Below are positions 9,072-15,784 of a stretch of 64,000 nucleotides of DNA, one piece after another (the stretch's first letter is position 1; every line of letters begins with the position of its first letter). Origin of the DNA: SCN-69-37 sp044507065 (GTDB lineage: Bacteria; Acidobacteriota; Vicinamibacteria; Vicinamibacterales; SCN-69-37). Location: assembly GCA_044507065.1 (NCBI GenBank), contig JBIQJY010000010.1, positions 12,796 to 76,795 of the forward strand, read 5' to 3'. Both the position numbers and the translations under genes were made by a program. A model generated the notes under the pieces. The model ran no database searches and was not told where the DNA came from. It was given only the letters and a program-made list of their open reading frames with translations.

Positions 9072-9106
9072 AAAAAAACAAAAGGCCCGGAACGCTGGTC
9101 CGGGCC
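9072..9106 (-). terminator. Intrinsic terminator in the 5' leader of the cysteine synthase operon (attenuator)
   Basis: On the minus strand an 8-bp stem GGCCCGGA / TCCGGGCC (9106-9099 with 9091-9084) is followed by TTTTGTTTTTTT. It lies only 19 bp before the ATG of the cysteine synthase fusion and downstream of the promoter at 9258-9286, so it must act inside the transcript leader. The sequence 9110-9101, which contains most of the 5' arm, is perfectly complementary over 10 nt to 9193-9184 within the leader peptide ORF, allowing a competing antiterminator. Confidence 0.85.
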
Positions 9107-9161
9107 TGTCTGGAGGGCGCTTTCGGGCTGCCCTGCGATATCGGTTCGTGTATCGGCTTGA

Positions 9162-9248
9162 TCAGGGTCGCACGCGCTGCCGGGACAGGCCCGTAGGACA
9201 GCAGCAACAACAGGGACACACGGCAGCACCGTTCCTGAGGATCGACAC
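9162..9248 (-). CDS. Poly-cysteine leader peptide of the cysteine synthase-cysD-cysN operon
   Basis: A 28-codon frame from GTG 9246-9248 to TGA 9162-9164. It encodes six cysteines, five of them consecutive: VCPCCCCCPTG at residues 10-20. An internal GTG (9219-9221) is an alternative start right before the Cys run. The first GTG is 9 nt downstream of the -10 box, so the mRNA would start within about 3 nt of the codon (leaderless). Ribosome stalling on Cys codons when Cys-tRNA is scarce would favour the antiterminator and relieve termination at 9072-9106. Poly-Cys leader ORFs acting as cysteine attenuators are known from mycobacteria; the function here is inferred. Confidence 0.8.
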   Translation of the reverse strand: MSILRNGAAVCPCCCCCPTGLSRQRVRP

Positions 9249-9257
9249 GACTCTCCA

Positions 9258-9286
9258 TTAATAATCCACAAGGAGGGGAGAGTCAA
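9258..9286 (-). promoter_or_regulatory. Sigma-70-type promoter for the leftward sulfur operon
   Basis: On the minus strand: -35 TTGACT (9286-9281), 17-bp spacer, -10 TATTAA (9263-9258). This is near consensus and stands out as an AT-rich patch in GC-rich DNA. The predicted transcript start is about 9250, 2-3 nt before the GTG of the leader peptide. Confidence 0.82.
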
Positions 9287-9314
9287 CGGGCCGGGGCCGC
9301 CGGCGCCCCCCGCC

Positions 9315-9343
9315 TTGTCGCCGTCCGGTCTTCGTGCTACCGT
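9315..9343 (+). promoter_or_regulatory. Promoter for the rightward siroheme/sulfite reductase operon
   Basis: -35 TTGTCG (9315-9320), 17-bp spacer, -10 TACCGT (9338-9343) with an extended TG at 9335-9336. The distance from the -10 box to the leader peptide ATG (9 nt) is identical to that in the opposite promoter, so this transcript also starts within about 3 nt of the start codon. Confidence 0.65.
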
Positions 9344-9352
9344 CACTCGTTG

Positions 9353-9436
9353 ATGAATCGGCTGCCCCAGGCTTGCTGTCTTTCCTGTTGTCCATGCTGT
9401 TGCGGCTGTGGTCGTGCCGGTTCGCAGCGGGGGTGA
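9353..9436 (+). CDS. Poly-cysteine leader peptide of the siroheme/sulfite reductase operon
   Basis: 27 codons from ATG 9353 to TGA 9434-9436. Eight residues are cysteine, clustered as ACCLSCCPCCCGC at residues 7-19, with both TGC and TGT used. That density is far beyond what occurs by chance in this window. The ORF sits between a promoter and a perfect intrinsic terminator (9469-9508), upstream of genes that make siroheme and sulfide, the precursor of cysteine. The end of the ORF (CGGTTCGC, 9418-9425) is complementary to 9475-9482 in the 5' arm and loop of the terminator. It is therefore a strong candidate for a cysteine-sensing attenuator. Confidence 0.85.
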   Translation: MNRLPQACCLSCCPCCCGCGRAGSQRG

Positions 9437-9468
9437 CCTGAAGGGGCGATTCACAAATCCGTTCCCTG

Positions 9469-9508
9469 AAACCCGCGAACCGTAGCCGGTACGCGGGTTT
9501 TGTTGTTT
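9469..9508 (+). terminator. Intrinsic terminator in the leader of the siroheme/sulfite reductase operon (attenuator)
   Basis: A perfect 9-bp stem AAACCCGCG (9469-9477) / CGCGGGTTT (9492-9500), extended inward by ACCG/CGGT after an A-A mismatch, followed by the T-rich TGTTGTTT. It lies 38 bp before the siroheme synthase start and would stop transcription before the operon unless the 5' arm is captured by 9418-9425. Confidence 0.85.
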
Positions 9509-9545
9509 CTGGACGCAACCACGGGGTGATTGAGGCCCCTCTGAC

Positions 9546-10163
9546 GTGAACGTGGACGCGTTGTTTCCGGTGTTCCTGAAGCTCGGTGGTCGCCGCGTGC
9601 TGGTCGTTGGCGGCGGTCCCGTTGCCACGAGCAAGCTCGACGCGCTGCTGGCGGCTGGCGCCGACCTGACCGTTGTCGCGCCGGACGTGACGCCGGCCAT
9701 CGCCGCCTCGGGTGCCCGCATCGAGCGGCGCCCGTTCGACCCGTCCGACCTGGACGGCATGTGGCTGGTGGTGGCCGCGGCCACGCCGGAGGTGAATGCG
9801 GCCGTGTCGGCGGCGGCCGAAGCGCGGCGCCTGTTCGTCAACGCCGTCGACGACCCGCCCAATGCCACGGCCTATCTCGGCGGCGTGGTCCGGCGGTCGA
9901 GCACGACGATTGCGATCTCGACGGGAGGGCGCGCGCCCGCGCTGGCGGGCCTGCTGCGCGAAGGGCTCGAGGACGTGCTGCCGGGTGACGACACGTTCGA
10001 CGCCTGGCTGGTCGAGGCCGATCGGCTGCGCGACCACTGGCGGTCGACCGGTGTCCCGATGGAGCAGCGCCGCCCGCAACTCGCGGAAGTGATCGCGCGA
10101 CGCTACTGCGGGCGGCTCGATTCGTGCGTGGCATCGGCCGGCGACCGCAGCGGTGGCGCGTAG
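9546..10163 (+). CDS. Precorrin-2 dehydrogenase / siroheme synthase (Met8/CysG N-terminal type)
   Basis: 205 residues from a GTG at 9546. It opens with FPVFLKLGGRRVLVVGGGPVATSK, the NAD-binding motif (GGGPVA) of the CysG N-terminal domain, followed by DLTVVAPD and FVNAVDDPPNATAYLGGVVRRSSTTIAISTGGRAPALA, which are family hallmarks including the catalytic Asp in VDD. It oxidises precorrin-2 to sirohydrochlorin and may insert Fe2+ to make siroheme. The methyltransferase half of CysG is the separate next gene, 15 bp downstream. It is the first structural gene of the rightward operon behind the poly-Cys leader. Confidence 0.92.
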   Translation: MNVDALFPVFLKLGGRRVLVVGGGPVATSKLDALLAAGADLTVVAPDVTPAIAASGARIERRPFDPSDLDGMWLVVAAATPEVNAAVSAAAEARRLFVNAVDDPPNATAYLGGVVRRSSTTIAISTGGRAPALAGLLREGLEDVLPGDDTFDAWLVEADRLRDHWRSTGVPMEQRRPQLAEVIARRYCGRLDSCVASAGDRSGGA

Positions 10164-10178
10164 GCGAAGGCGATCAGC

Positions 10179-10970
10179 ATGAGCTCCGGACGAGGATTCG
10201 TTTCGATCGTAGGCGCCGGCCCGGGCGACCCCGACCTGCTGACGGTCCGCGCCGTCGACCGGCTGCGGCGCGCCGATCTCGTCCTCTACGACGGCCTCGT
10301 GCCGCAGGCCGTCGTGGATCTCGCCGGGTCGGCCGAGAAGGTCTCGGTGGCCCGTCGCGCCGGGCACAAGACGCTGACGCAGGCCGATGTCTCGGCGTTG
10401 ATTGTCTCGGGCGCGAACCTCGGGCAGCGCGTCGTGCGGTTGAAGTCCGGCGATCCGTTCGTCTTCGGCCGCGGCGGCGAGGAGACGCGCGCCCTGGTCG
10501 AGGCCGGCGTGCCGTTCGAGATTGTGCCCGGTCTGTCGGCCGCCACGGCGGGACCCGGCCTCGCGGGCATTCCCGTGACGCACCGGGGCCTCGCCTCGGG
10601 GTTCGTCGTGGTCAGCGGCCACGGCCCCGAGGCCTACGAACCGCTGCTTGGCGGGCTCGTGCCGGGTTCGGCGACGGTGGTCGTGTTGATGGGGATGGGG
10701 ACGCGGCCGCAACTGGCCGGGTACCTGACCGGCATCGGCTGGAAGCCGGACACGCCGGCCGCCGTGGTCGTCAGTGCCTCGCGTCCGGACCAGCGCGTCT
10801 GGGCGGGCACGCTCGCCGACCTCGGGCATGACGTTGACGATCGCAATCACGAGGACCCCGGGGTGATTGTGATCGGTGAAGTGGTGTCGGCGGCCGCCAT
10901 GCCGCACGACATCACCGGGTTTCTGGCAGAGGAGCACACATGGCAGCCCATGACGATTCAAAGACGCTAG
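10179..10970 (+). CDS. cobA: Uroporphyrinogen-III C-methyltransferase
   Basis: 263 residues of the tetrapyrrole methylase (SUMT) family: VSIVGAGPGDPDLLTVRAVDRLRRADLVLYDGLV at 7-40, RLKSGDPFVFGRGGEETRAL at about 88-107, and the VVSGHGP and VVLMGMGT loops. It makes precorrin-2 from uroporphyrinogen III with two SAM molecules, feeding the siroheme synthase encoded just upstream and the siroheme enzyme downstream. The stop codon lies 31 bp inside the sulfite reductase gene. The siroheme-only context argues against a role in B12 synthesis. Confidence 0.94.
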   Translation: MSSGRGFVSIVGAGPGDPDLLTVRAVDRLRRADLVLYDGLVPQAVVDLAGSAEKVSVARRAGHKTLTQADVSALIVSGANLGQRVVRLKSGDPFVFGRGGEETRALVEAGVPFEIVPGLSAATAGPGLAGIPVTHRGLASGFVVVSGHGPEAYEPLLGGLVPGSATVVVLMGMGTRPQLAGYLTGIGWKPDTPAAVVVSASRPDQRVWAGTLADLGHDVDDRNHEDPGVIVIGEVVSAAAMPHDITGFLAEEHTWQPMTIQRR

Positions 10971-12772
10971 GCCGCGCCCGGCTGTCGTTCGCGAAGGAGT
11001 CGGACATCGACGAGTTCGCCGACATGCTGGCCAAGTTCGAGAGCGGCGAGATCTCGCCCGATCAGTGGCGGGGCTTCCGGCTGCTGCGCGGCACCTACGG
11101 CCAGCGTCAGCCCGAGGATCTGCACATGATGCGGATCAAGATCCCGCAGGGGCTGGTCACCGCCGAGCAGTTCGAGGCGATGGCCGACGTGGCCGATCGA
11201 TACTCGCGCGGCTTCGGGCACATCACGACGCGGCAGAACATGCAGTTCCACTTCGTCAAGGTGCATGACGCCGAGCCGGCGATGCGGCGGCTGGCCGAAG
11301 CCGGCATGACCTCGCGCGAAGCCTGCGGCGGCTCGGTCCGCAACATCACGGCCTGCGCCTACGCGGGCGTCTCGCCAACCGAGGCGTTCGACGTGACGCC
11401 GTATTCGGAGCTGACGACGCGCTACTTCCTGCGTCACAAGCTGTCGTCGTCGCTGCCGCGAAAGTTCAAGATCTCGTTCGAGGGGTGCCGCGAGGACCAC
11501 ATCAAGGCAACCATCAACGACATCGGGATGCTCGCGCGGATCGAGAACGGCCAGCGCGGGTTCCGCATGCTCGTCGGCGGCGGCACGTCGATCATGCCGG
11601 TCAGCGGCATGGTGCTGTTCGACTTCGTACCGGCCGGCGACATCCTCAACGTGTCCGAGGCGGTGGTGCGGGTGTTCCACGACCTCGGCGACTACAAGAA
11701 CAAGCACAAGAACCGCATCAAGTTCCTGATCAAGAAGCTCGGCTGGGAGCAGTTCCGCGCGGAGTTCGAGTCGCGTCTGGCCGACGTGCGGGCCGAAGGC
11801 GGCGTGTCGCTGCCGTTCGATCCCGCCACGCAGCCCGAGGAACAGGCGCCCGACTGGGATCGCCAGGTGCCGACGGTTGCCGAAGTGGCCGCGCGCGTCA
11901 TCTCCGGCGATGTCCGTGGGCCCGGCATCCGGCCGGATCCGACCCCCGTGCTCAACGTCACCGACGAGCAGTATGAGCGCTGGGCGGCCACCAACGTGCT
12001 GGCGCAGAAGCAGCCCGGGTACGCATGCGTCATTGCGACCGTGCCGCTCGGCGACCTCTCGAGCATGCAGATGCGGGTGCTGGCCGACCTGTCGCTGGCC
12101 TACAGCGACGGCACGTCGCGCGTGACGCCCACGCAGAACCTGGTGTTCCGCTGGGTGAAGCACGACGAGGTCCGCGGGCTGTACGAACGGCTCTGCGCCG
12201 CGGGCCTGCCGCTCGGGGACGCCGAGACGATTGCCGACGTCACCAGCTGCCCCGGAGCCGAGTCGTGCAAGCTGGCCGTCACGCAGTCGCGCGGGCTGGG
12301 CCGCTACGTCGAGGAGCACATCCGGGCCAACCCGCGGCTCATCCCGCTGGCCCCCACGCTCGACATCAAGGTGAGCGGGTGCCCGAACGGCTGCGGCCAG
12401 CACCACATCGCGGCCGTCGGCTTCCAGGGCAGCCTGCGCAAGATCGATGGCAAGCCCGCGCCGCAGTATTTCGTGATGGTCGGCGGAGGCGTCTCGGTCG
12501 ACGGCGCCACGTTCGGCCGTCTGGCCGCGAAGATCCCGGCGCGTCGCGGTCCGGCGGCCGTCGAGCGGCTCGCCGAGTACTACGCGGCCGAACGCCGTGA
12601 TGGCGAGACGGCAGCGGCCTTCTTCAACCGCGCCGACATCACCGCCGTGAAGCGGTTGCTGGCGGATCTCGAGCCGCTGGCACCCGAGGACGCGAAGCCA
12701 GAGGACTTCATCGACCTGGCCGAGGACCACGCGTTCGCACCCGAGACCATGGAAGGCGAGTGCGCGGTGTAG
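10940..12772 (+). CDS. Siroheme/4Fe-4S assimilatory sulfite (or nitrite) reductase
   Basis: 610 residues with the duplicated nitrite/sulfite reductase ferredoxin-like half-domains and siroheme domains. First half: GFRLLRGTYGQRQPEDLHMMRIKIPQG and GHITTRQNMQFHFVKV. The 4Fe-4S/siroheme cysteines are C437 and C443 (SCPGAESCKLA) plus C481 and C485 (SGCPNGCGQHH). It reduces sulfite to sulfide with six electrons, probably from ferredoxin; nitrite is the alternative substrate of the family. Location with cysDN, a cysteine synthase and a Cys-codon leader argues for sulfite. The ATG overlaps the upstream gene by 31 bp. Confidence 0.9.
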   Translation: MAAHDDSKTLGRARLSFAKESDIDEFADMLAKFESGEISPDQWRGFRLLRGTYGQRQPEDLHMMRIKIPQGLVTAEQFEAMADVADRYSRGFGHITTRQNMQFHFVKVHDAEPAMRRLAEAGMTSREACGGSVRNITACAYAGVSPTEAFDVTPYSELTTRYFLRHKLSSSLPRKFKISFEGCREDHIKATINDIGMLARIENGQRGFRMLVGGGTSIMPVSGMVLFDFVPAGDILNVSEAVVRVFHDLGDYKNKHKNRIKFLIKKLGWEQFRAEFESRLADVRAEGGVSLPFDPATQPEEQAPDWDRQVPTVAEVAARVISGDVRGPGIRPDPTPVLNVTDEQYERWAATNVLAQKQPGYACVIATVPLGDLSSMQMRVLADLSLAYSDGTSRVTPTQNLVFRWVKHDEVRGLYERLCAAGLPLGDAETIADVTSCPGAESCKLAVTQSRGLGRYVEEHIRANPRLIPLAPTLDIKVSGCPNGCGQHHIAAVGFQGSLRKIDGKPAPQYFVMVGGGVSVDGATFGRLAAKIPARRGPAAVERLAEYYAAERRDGETAAAFFNRADITAVKRLLADLEPLAPEDAKPEDFIDLAEDHAFAPETMEGECAV

Positions 12773-12820
12773 CCGCCGGTCGCCGCCGGGCGCCGGCGCG
12801 ATGAAACGTTGGGCGACAGG

Positions 12821-12847
12821 CAGGGGCGGACTTCGTGTCCGCCCCTG
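12821..12847 (+). terminator. Hairpin terminator after the sulfite reductase gene
   Basis: An 11-bp perfect stem CAGGGGCGGAC / GTCCGCCCCTG with loop TTCGT, 48 bp downstream of the reductase stop. The following CTGTCTGTG is only weakly T-rich, so termination strength is uncertain. Confidence 0.55.
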
Positions 12848-12884
12848 CTGTCTGTGACGCGTCCAGGCTTAGACTGGTGCCGTC

Positions 12885-14294
12885 ATGGCGTTCATCAACG
12901 ACGACTTCCTCCTTCACAGCGACGCGTCGCGCTGGCTGTATCACGAGCACGCTGCCGGCCAACCGATTCTCGACTACCACTGTCACCTGTCGCCGCAGGA
13001 CATCGCCGCCAATCGTCGTTTCACCACGCTGACCGAGATCTGGCTCGAGGGCGATCACTACAAGTGGCGGGCCATGCGCGCCAATGGCGTGGACGAGCGT
13101 TTCTGCACCGGTGATGCCGACGCCTGGGAGAAGTTCTCGGCCTGGGCGGCGACCGTGCCGAACTGCCTGCGCAACCCGCTTTACCACTGGACCCATCTCG
13201 AGCTGCGGCGGTACTTCGGCATCGACGATCTGCTCGGTCCTTCGACGGCCCGCGCGATCTGGGAGCGCGCCAACACGCGCCTGGCGACCGACGAGTTGTC
13301 CGTCCACGGCATCCTCGAGAAGTTCGACGTGCGTGCCGTGTGCACGACCGACGATCCGGCCGACAGCCTCGACGCACACGCCGCCATCCGCGCCTCGTCG
13401 CTGCGCACACGCGTGTACCCGACGTTCCGGCCGGATCGCGCGTTCGATGTCGACCAGCCCCCGGTCTTCAATCCCTGGGTCGACCGTCTCTCAGCCACGG
13501 CCAATGTCGACATCGTGCGGTTCGGCGACCTGCTCGACGCGCTGCGCCGACGCCATCAGGATTTCCACGACGCAGGCGGACGCCTGTCCGACCACGGGCT
13601 GATGCATTGCCCGATCGGCGTGGCGGGTGACGCCGAGGCGGCCGGCACATTTGACGATGCGCGTGCGGGACGAGTGGTGGGTGCCGAGGCGGCCGATCGC
13701 TTTGCGGGATACATGATGCTGTTCTTCGGGCACCTCGACGCCGCGCGCGGCTGGACCAAGCAACTGCACCTCGGCGCGCGGCGCAACGCGAGCCAGCGCG
13801 CGATGACCGGCATCGGGCGCGATACGGGCTACGACTCGATTGGCGACTATCCGCAGGCCGATGCGCTTGGCGCCTGCCTTGACCGGCTCGAGCGCGAGGG
13901 CGCGCTGCCGAAGACGATCCTCTACAACCTCAATCCGGCCGACAACTACGTGTTCGCCACCATGATCGGCAACTTCCAGGACGGGAGCGTCCCGGGCAAG
14001 GTGCAGTTCGGCAGCGGCTGGTGGTTTCTCGATCAGAAGGAAGGCATGGAATGGCAGATGAACGCGCTGTCGAATGCCGGCCTGCTGTCGCGCTTCGTGG
14101 GCATGACAACCGACTCGCGTTCGTTCCTGTCGTACCCGCGCCACGAGTATTTCCGCCGCGTGCTGTGCAACCTGGTGGGGGAGGACATCGAGCGCGGCGA
14201 GGTGCCCGATGACACGACGCTGGCCGGTGGCCTCGTCGAGGACGTCTGCTTCCACAACGCCGCGCGGTATTTCGGGCTGGACCTGCCGGGCTGA
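12885..14294 (+). CDS. uxaC: Glucuronate (uronate) isomerase
   Basis: 469 residues, the usual UxaC length. Diagnostic stretches are FLLHSDASRWLYHEHAAGQPILDYHCHLSPQDIA near the N-terminus (metal-binding HCH), WEKFSAWAATVPNCLRNPLYHWTHLELRRYFGI, VCTTDDPADSL, and SFLSYPRHEYFRRVLCNLVG near the end. It interconverts D-glucuronate with fructuronate or galacturonate with tagaturonate, the first step of hexuronate catabolism. A possible -10 box TAGACT (12870-12875) lies 9 nt before the ATG, so the message may be almost leaderless. The GntR regulator at 14694 is a plausible controller. Confidence 0.95.
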   Translation: MAFINDDFLLHSDASRWLYHEHAAGQPILDYHCHLSPQDIAANRRFTTLTEIWLEGDHYKWRAMRANGVDERFCTGDADAWEKFSAWAATVPNCLRNPLYHWTHLELRRYFGIDDLLGPSTARAIWERANTRLATDELSVHGILEKFDVRAVCTTDDPADSLDAHAAIRASSLRTRVYPTFRPDRAFDVDQPPVFNPWVDRLSATANVDIVRFGDLLDALRRRHQDFHDAGGRLSDHGLMHCPIGVAGDAEAAGTFDDARAGRVVGAEAADRFAGYMMLFFGHLDAARGWTKQLHLGARRNASQRAMTGIGRDTGYDSIGDYPQADALGACLDRLEREGALPKTILYNLNPADNYVFATMIGNFQDGSVPGKVQFGSGWWFLDQKEGMEWQMNALSNAGLLSRFVGMTTDSRSFLSYPRHEYFRRVLCNLVGEDIERGEVPDDTTLAGGLVEDVCFHNAARYFGLDLPG

Positions 14295-14371
14295 ACGACG
14301 CGACCCGCGCCGCGACGCGAGGTCCGCCGCCGTCGCGGCCCCTGCCGAGCCTCTCTCAGGAAGGAGCACCG

Positions 14372-14472
14372 TTGCTGGCCTACGTCTTCTGGCACTGGAA
14401 GCGGCAGGATGTCGCGTGACCCGACGATGAGGCCCGCCAGCGCGGCTTCCACGCGGCGCTCGGTGCGGCGCC
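14372..14472 (+). pseudogene. Remnant or mis-sequenced start of a small ORF, cut by assembly gap
   Basis: A good ribosome site (GGAAGGAG, 14359-14366) precedes TTG 14372. The frame reads LAYVFWHWKRQDVA, then TGA at 14417, and continues in frame as PDDEARQRGFHAAL up to the N-gap. The continuation after the stop looks protein-like, so either the TGA is real and the gene is broken, or it is a sequence error. I have an uncertain memory of a small actinobacterial/acidobacterial family starting YVFWH and containing FHxxL; this is not enough to name it. Confidence 0.35.
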
Positions 14473-14572
14473 NNNNNNNNNNNNNNNNNNNNNNNNNNNN
14501 NNNNNNNNNNNNNNNNNNNNNNNNNNNNNNNNNNNNNNNNNNNNNNNNNNNNNNNNNNNNNNNNNNNNNNNN
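14473..14572. other. Assembly gap (100 N), size unknown
   Basis: Unlike the gaps at 44.3 and 59.0 kb, the flanks here share no repeated sequence, so real sequence is missing. It removes the end of the small ORF starting at 14372 and part of the region before the GntR gene. Confidence 0.95.
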
Positions 14573-14669
14573 GTTCAGAGGTCCAACCTCGCTTCTCGAG
14601 TTCGCCAACGTGCAGGGACGACGCGCCGGCCGTGGCCTGAAAATCACCGGGAAAGGCAATGATGTGTCG

Positions 14670-14686
14670 CCAGTCACTGGTATGAT
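14670..14686 (+). promoter_or_regulatory. Palindrome and -10 box before the GntR regulator gene
   Basis: The perfect palindrome CCAGTCACTGG (14670-14680) abuts TATGAT (14681-14686), which together with TGG upstream forms an extended -10 box. The -10 box ends 7 nt before the ATG at 14694, predicting a leaderless mRNA. A palindrome touching the -10 box of a GntR gene suggests autoregulation. Confidence 0.5.
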
Positions 14687-14693
14687 GACGCCC

Positions 14694-15446
14694 ATGAAGA
14701 GGAAGCCGATGGTCGCCGCGAGTGCGGCGACGGCCCTGGTTGCCGACCACGTGAGGCAGATGATTCTTCGGGGCGACCTGCGGCGCGGGCAGAAGCTGCC
14801 GCCTGAGCGCGACCTCGTGCAGACGCTCGGGCTCAGCCGTACGAGCGTGCGCGCCGGGCTCCAGCTGCTGGCCAACAAGGGTGTGCTCGTCATCCGCCAT
14901 GGCCTGGGCACGTTCGTCGCGGACGGTCCGCTGGTGCTCGACAGCGAGCAGTTTCACTTCCTGTCCGCGCTCCACGGGTTTTCACGCGCGGACATGTTCG
15001 AGGCCCGGCGATCGCTCGAGAGCACGGTGGCCGGCCTGGCCGCCGAACGGGTGACGGGCGAGGATTTGGCCGCCATTTCCGATGCGGTCACGGGCATGTT
15101 CGTTTCGGTCGGCGATCCCCTGGAGTTTCTCGGCTACGACCTCGCGTTTCACCGCGCCGTTGCGGCCGCCTCGAAGAATCCCATCCTCGCCTCGCTCGTC
15201 GAGATGGTCTCGGGCATGTTCTTCGAGGTGCGCAAGAAGGACACGGGCCGGAGCGATCGCGATCTTCAGGCGGTCGCCGAAGTGCATTGGTCGATCTACC
15301 AGGCGATCCGCGACCGCGATCCCGCGGCTGCCGCACGCCGGATGATGGAGCACCTCATCAGCGCCGAACGGCTCCAGAAGGCCGAGACCGGATCGCTGCT
15401 GGCCGTCGGGGCGACGGCGCTCGCGGCAGCGACCGGTTCGTCCTGA
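14694..15446 (+). CDS. GntR/FadR-family transcriptional regulator
   Basis: 250 residues from ATG 14694, chosen because it follows the -10 box by 7 nt; in-frame ATGs at 14682 and 14685 fall in or next to that box. The winged HTH is at about 10-75: LVADHVRQMILRGDLRRGQKLPPERDLVQTLGLSRTSVRAGLQLLANKGVLVIRHGLGTFV. The FadR-type all-helical C-terminal domain (FCD) is at about 95-225, with AFHRAVAAASKNP and a metal/ligand-site-like HWSIYQAIRDRDPAAAARRMMEHL. FCD regulators often respond to sugar acids. Its position between uxaC and a TonB receptor suggests control of uronate use; the effector is inferred. Confidence 0.88.
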   Translation: MKRKPMVAASAATALVADHVRQMILRGDLRRGQKLPPERDLVQTLGLSRTSVRAGLQLLANKGVLVIRHGLGTFVADGPLVLDSEQFHFLSALHGFSRADMFEARRSLESTVAGLAAERVTGEDLAAISDAVTGMFVSVGDPLEFLGYDLAFHRAVAAASKNPILASLVEMVSGMFFEVRKKDTGRSDRDLQAVAEVHWSIYQAIRDRDPAAAARRMMEHLISAERLQKAETGSLLAVGATALAAATGSS

Positions 15447-15634
15447 CGTCCGGGCCCCCGGTTCCCACTCCTCACCGACACGCCGCGGTCGACATCCGGC
15501 TGCGAGGTATGACCTCGCAGGTCCGCGTTCCCATCGCCAATCCAGTCCCGAACCAGCGCCGCTGCGCACAATCGCGCGCTATTCTACGGTCGTTCGTCTG
15601 GTTTGCCGCCCGCAAGTACTTACAAAAGCCGTCG

Positions 15635-15663
15635 TTGACAACCCATGGGGCCACCTGTATCGT
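15635..15663 (+). promoter_or_regulatory. Consensus promoter before the TonB-dependent receptor
   Basis: TTGACA (15635-15640), 17-bp spacer, TATCGT (15658-15663), within the 340-bp intergenic stretch 15447-15784. The sequence TGGTCTGATGTCA (15678-15690), just after the expected start site, partly resembles FadR-type operators (TGGTCTGACCA), which would fit control by the neighbouring GntR regulator. No other gene is seen in this stretch. Confidence 0.65.
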
Positions 15664-15784
15664 CCGTCCAATCCAAGTGGTCTGATGTCAATAGCTGTTC
15701 CCCTCGAACGAGGTGGAACAACAGAGGACGGGTCCACGCCGGCGCCGGTGTGTGGGCGGCGGGCTCGCAAGAGGGGGTAGGGGC

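Noticed and set aside
8101..9258. ATG at 9258 on the minus strand as the start of a long leader ORF containing CC
   Set aside because: The ATG lies inside the -10 box and the frame runs without stop through the cysteine synthase gene in the wrong register. The GTG-started ORF with five consecutive Cys fits better.
9061..9545. SAM or other known sulfur riboswitch in the divergent leader region
   Set aside because: No four-way-junction-like arrangement or K-turn is apparent, and the leaders are explained by ORF plus terminator.
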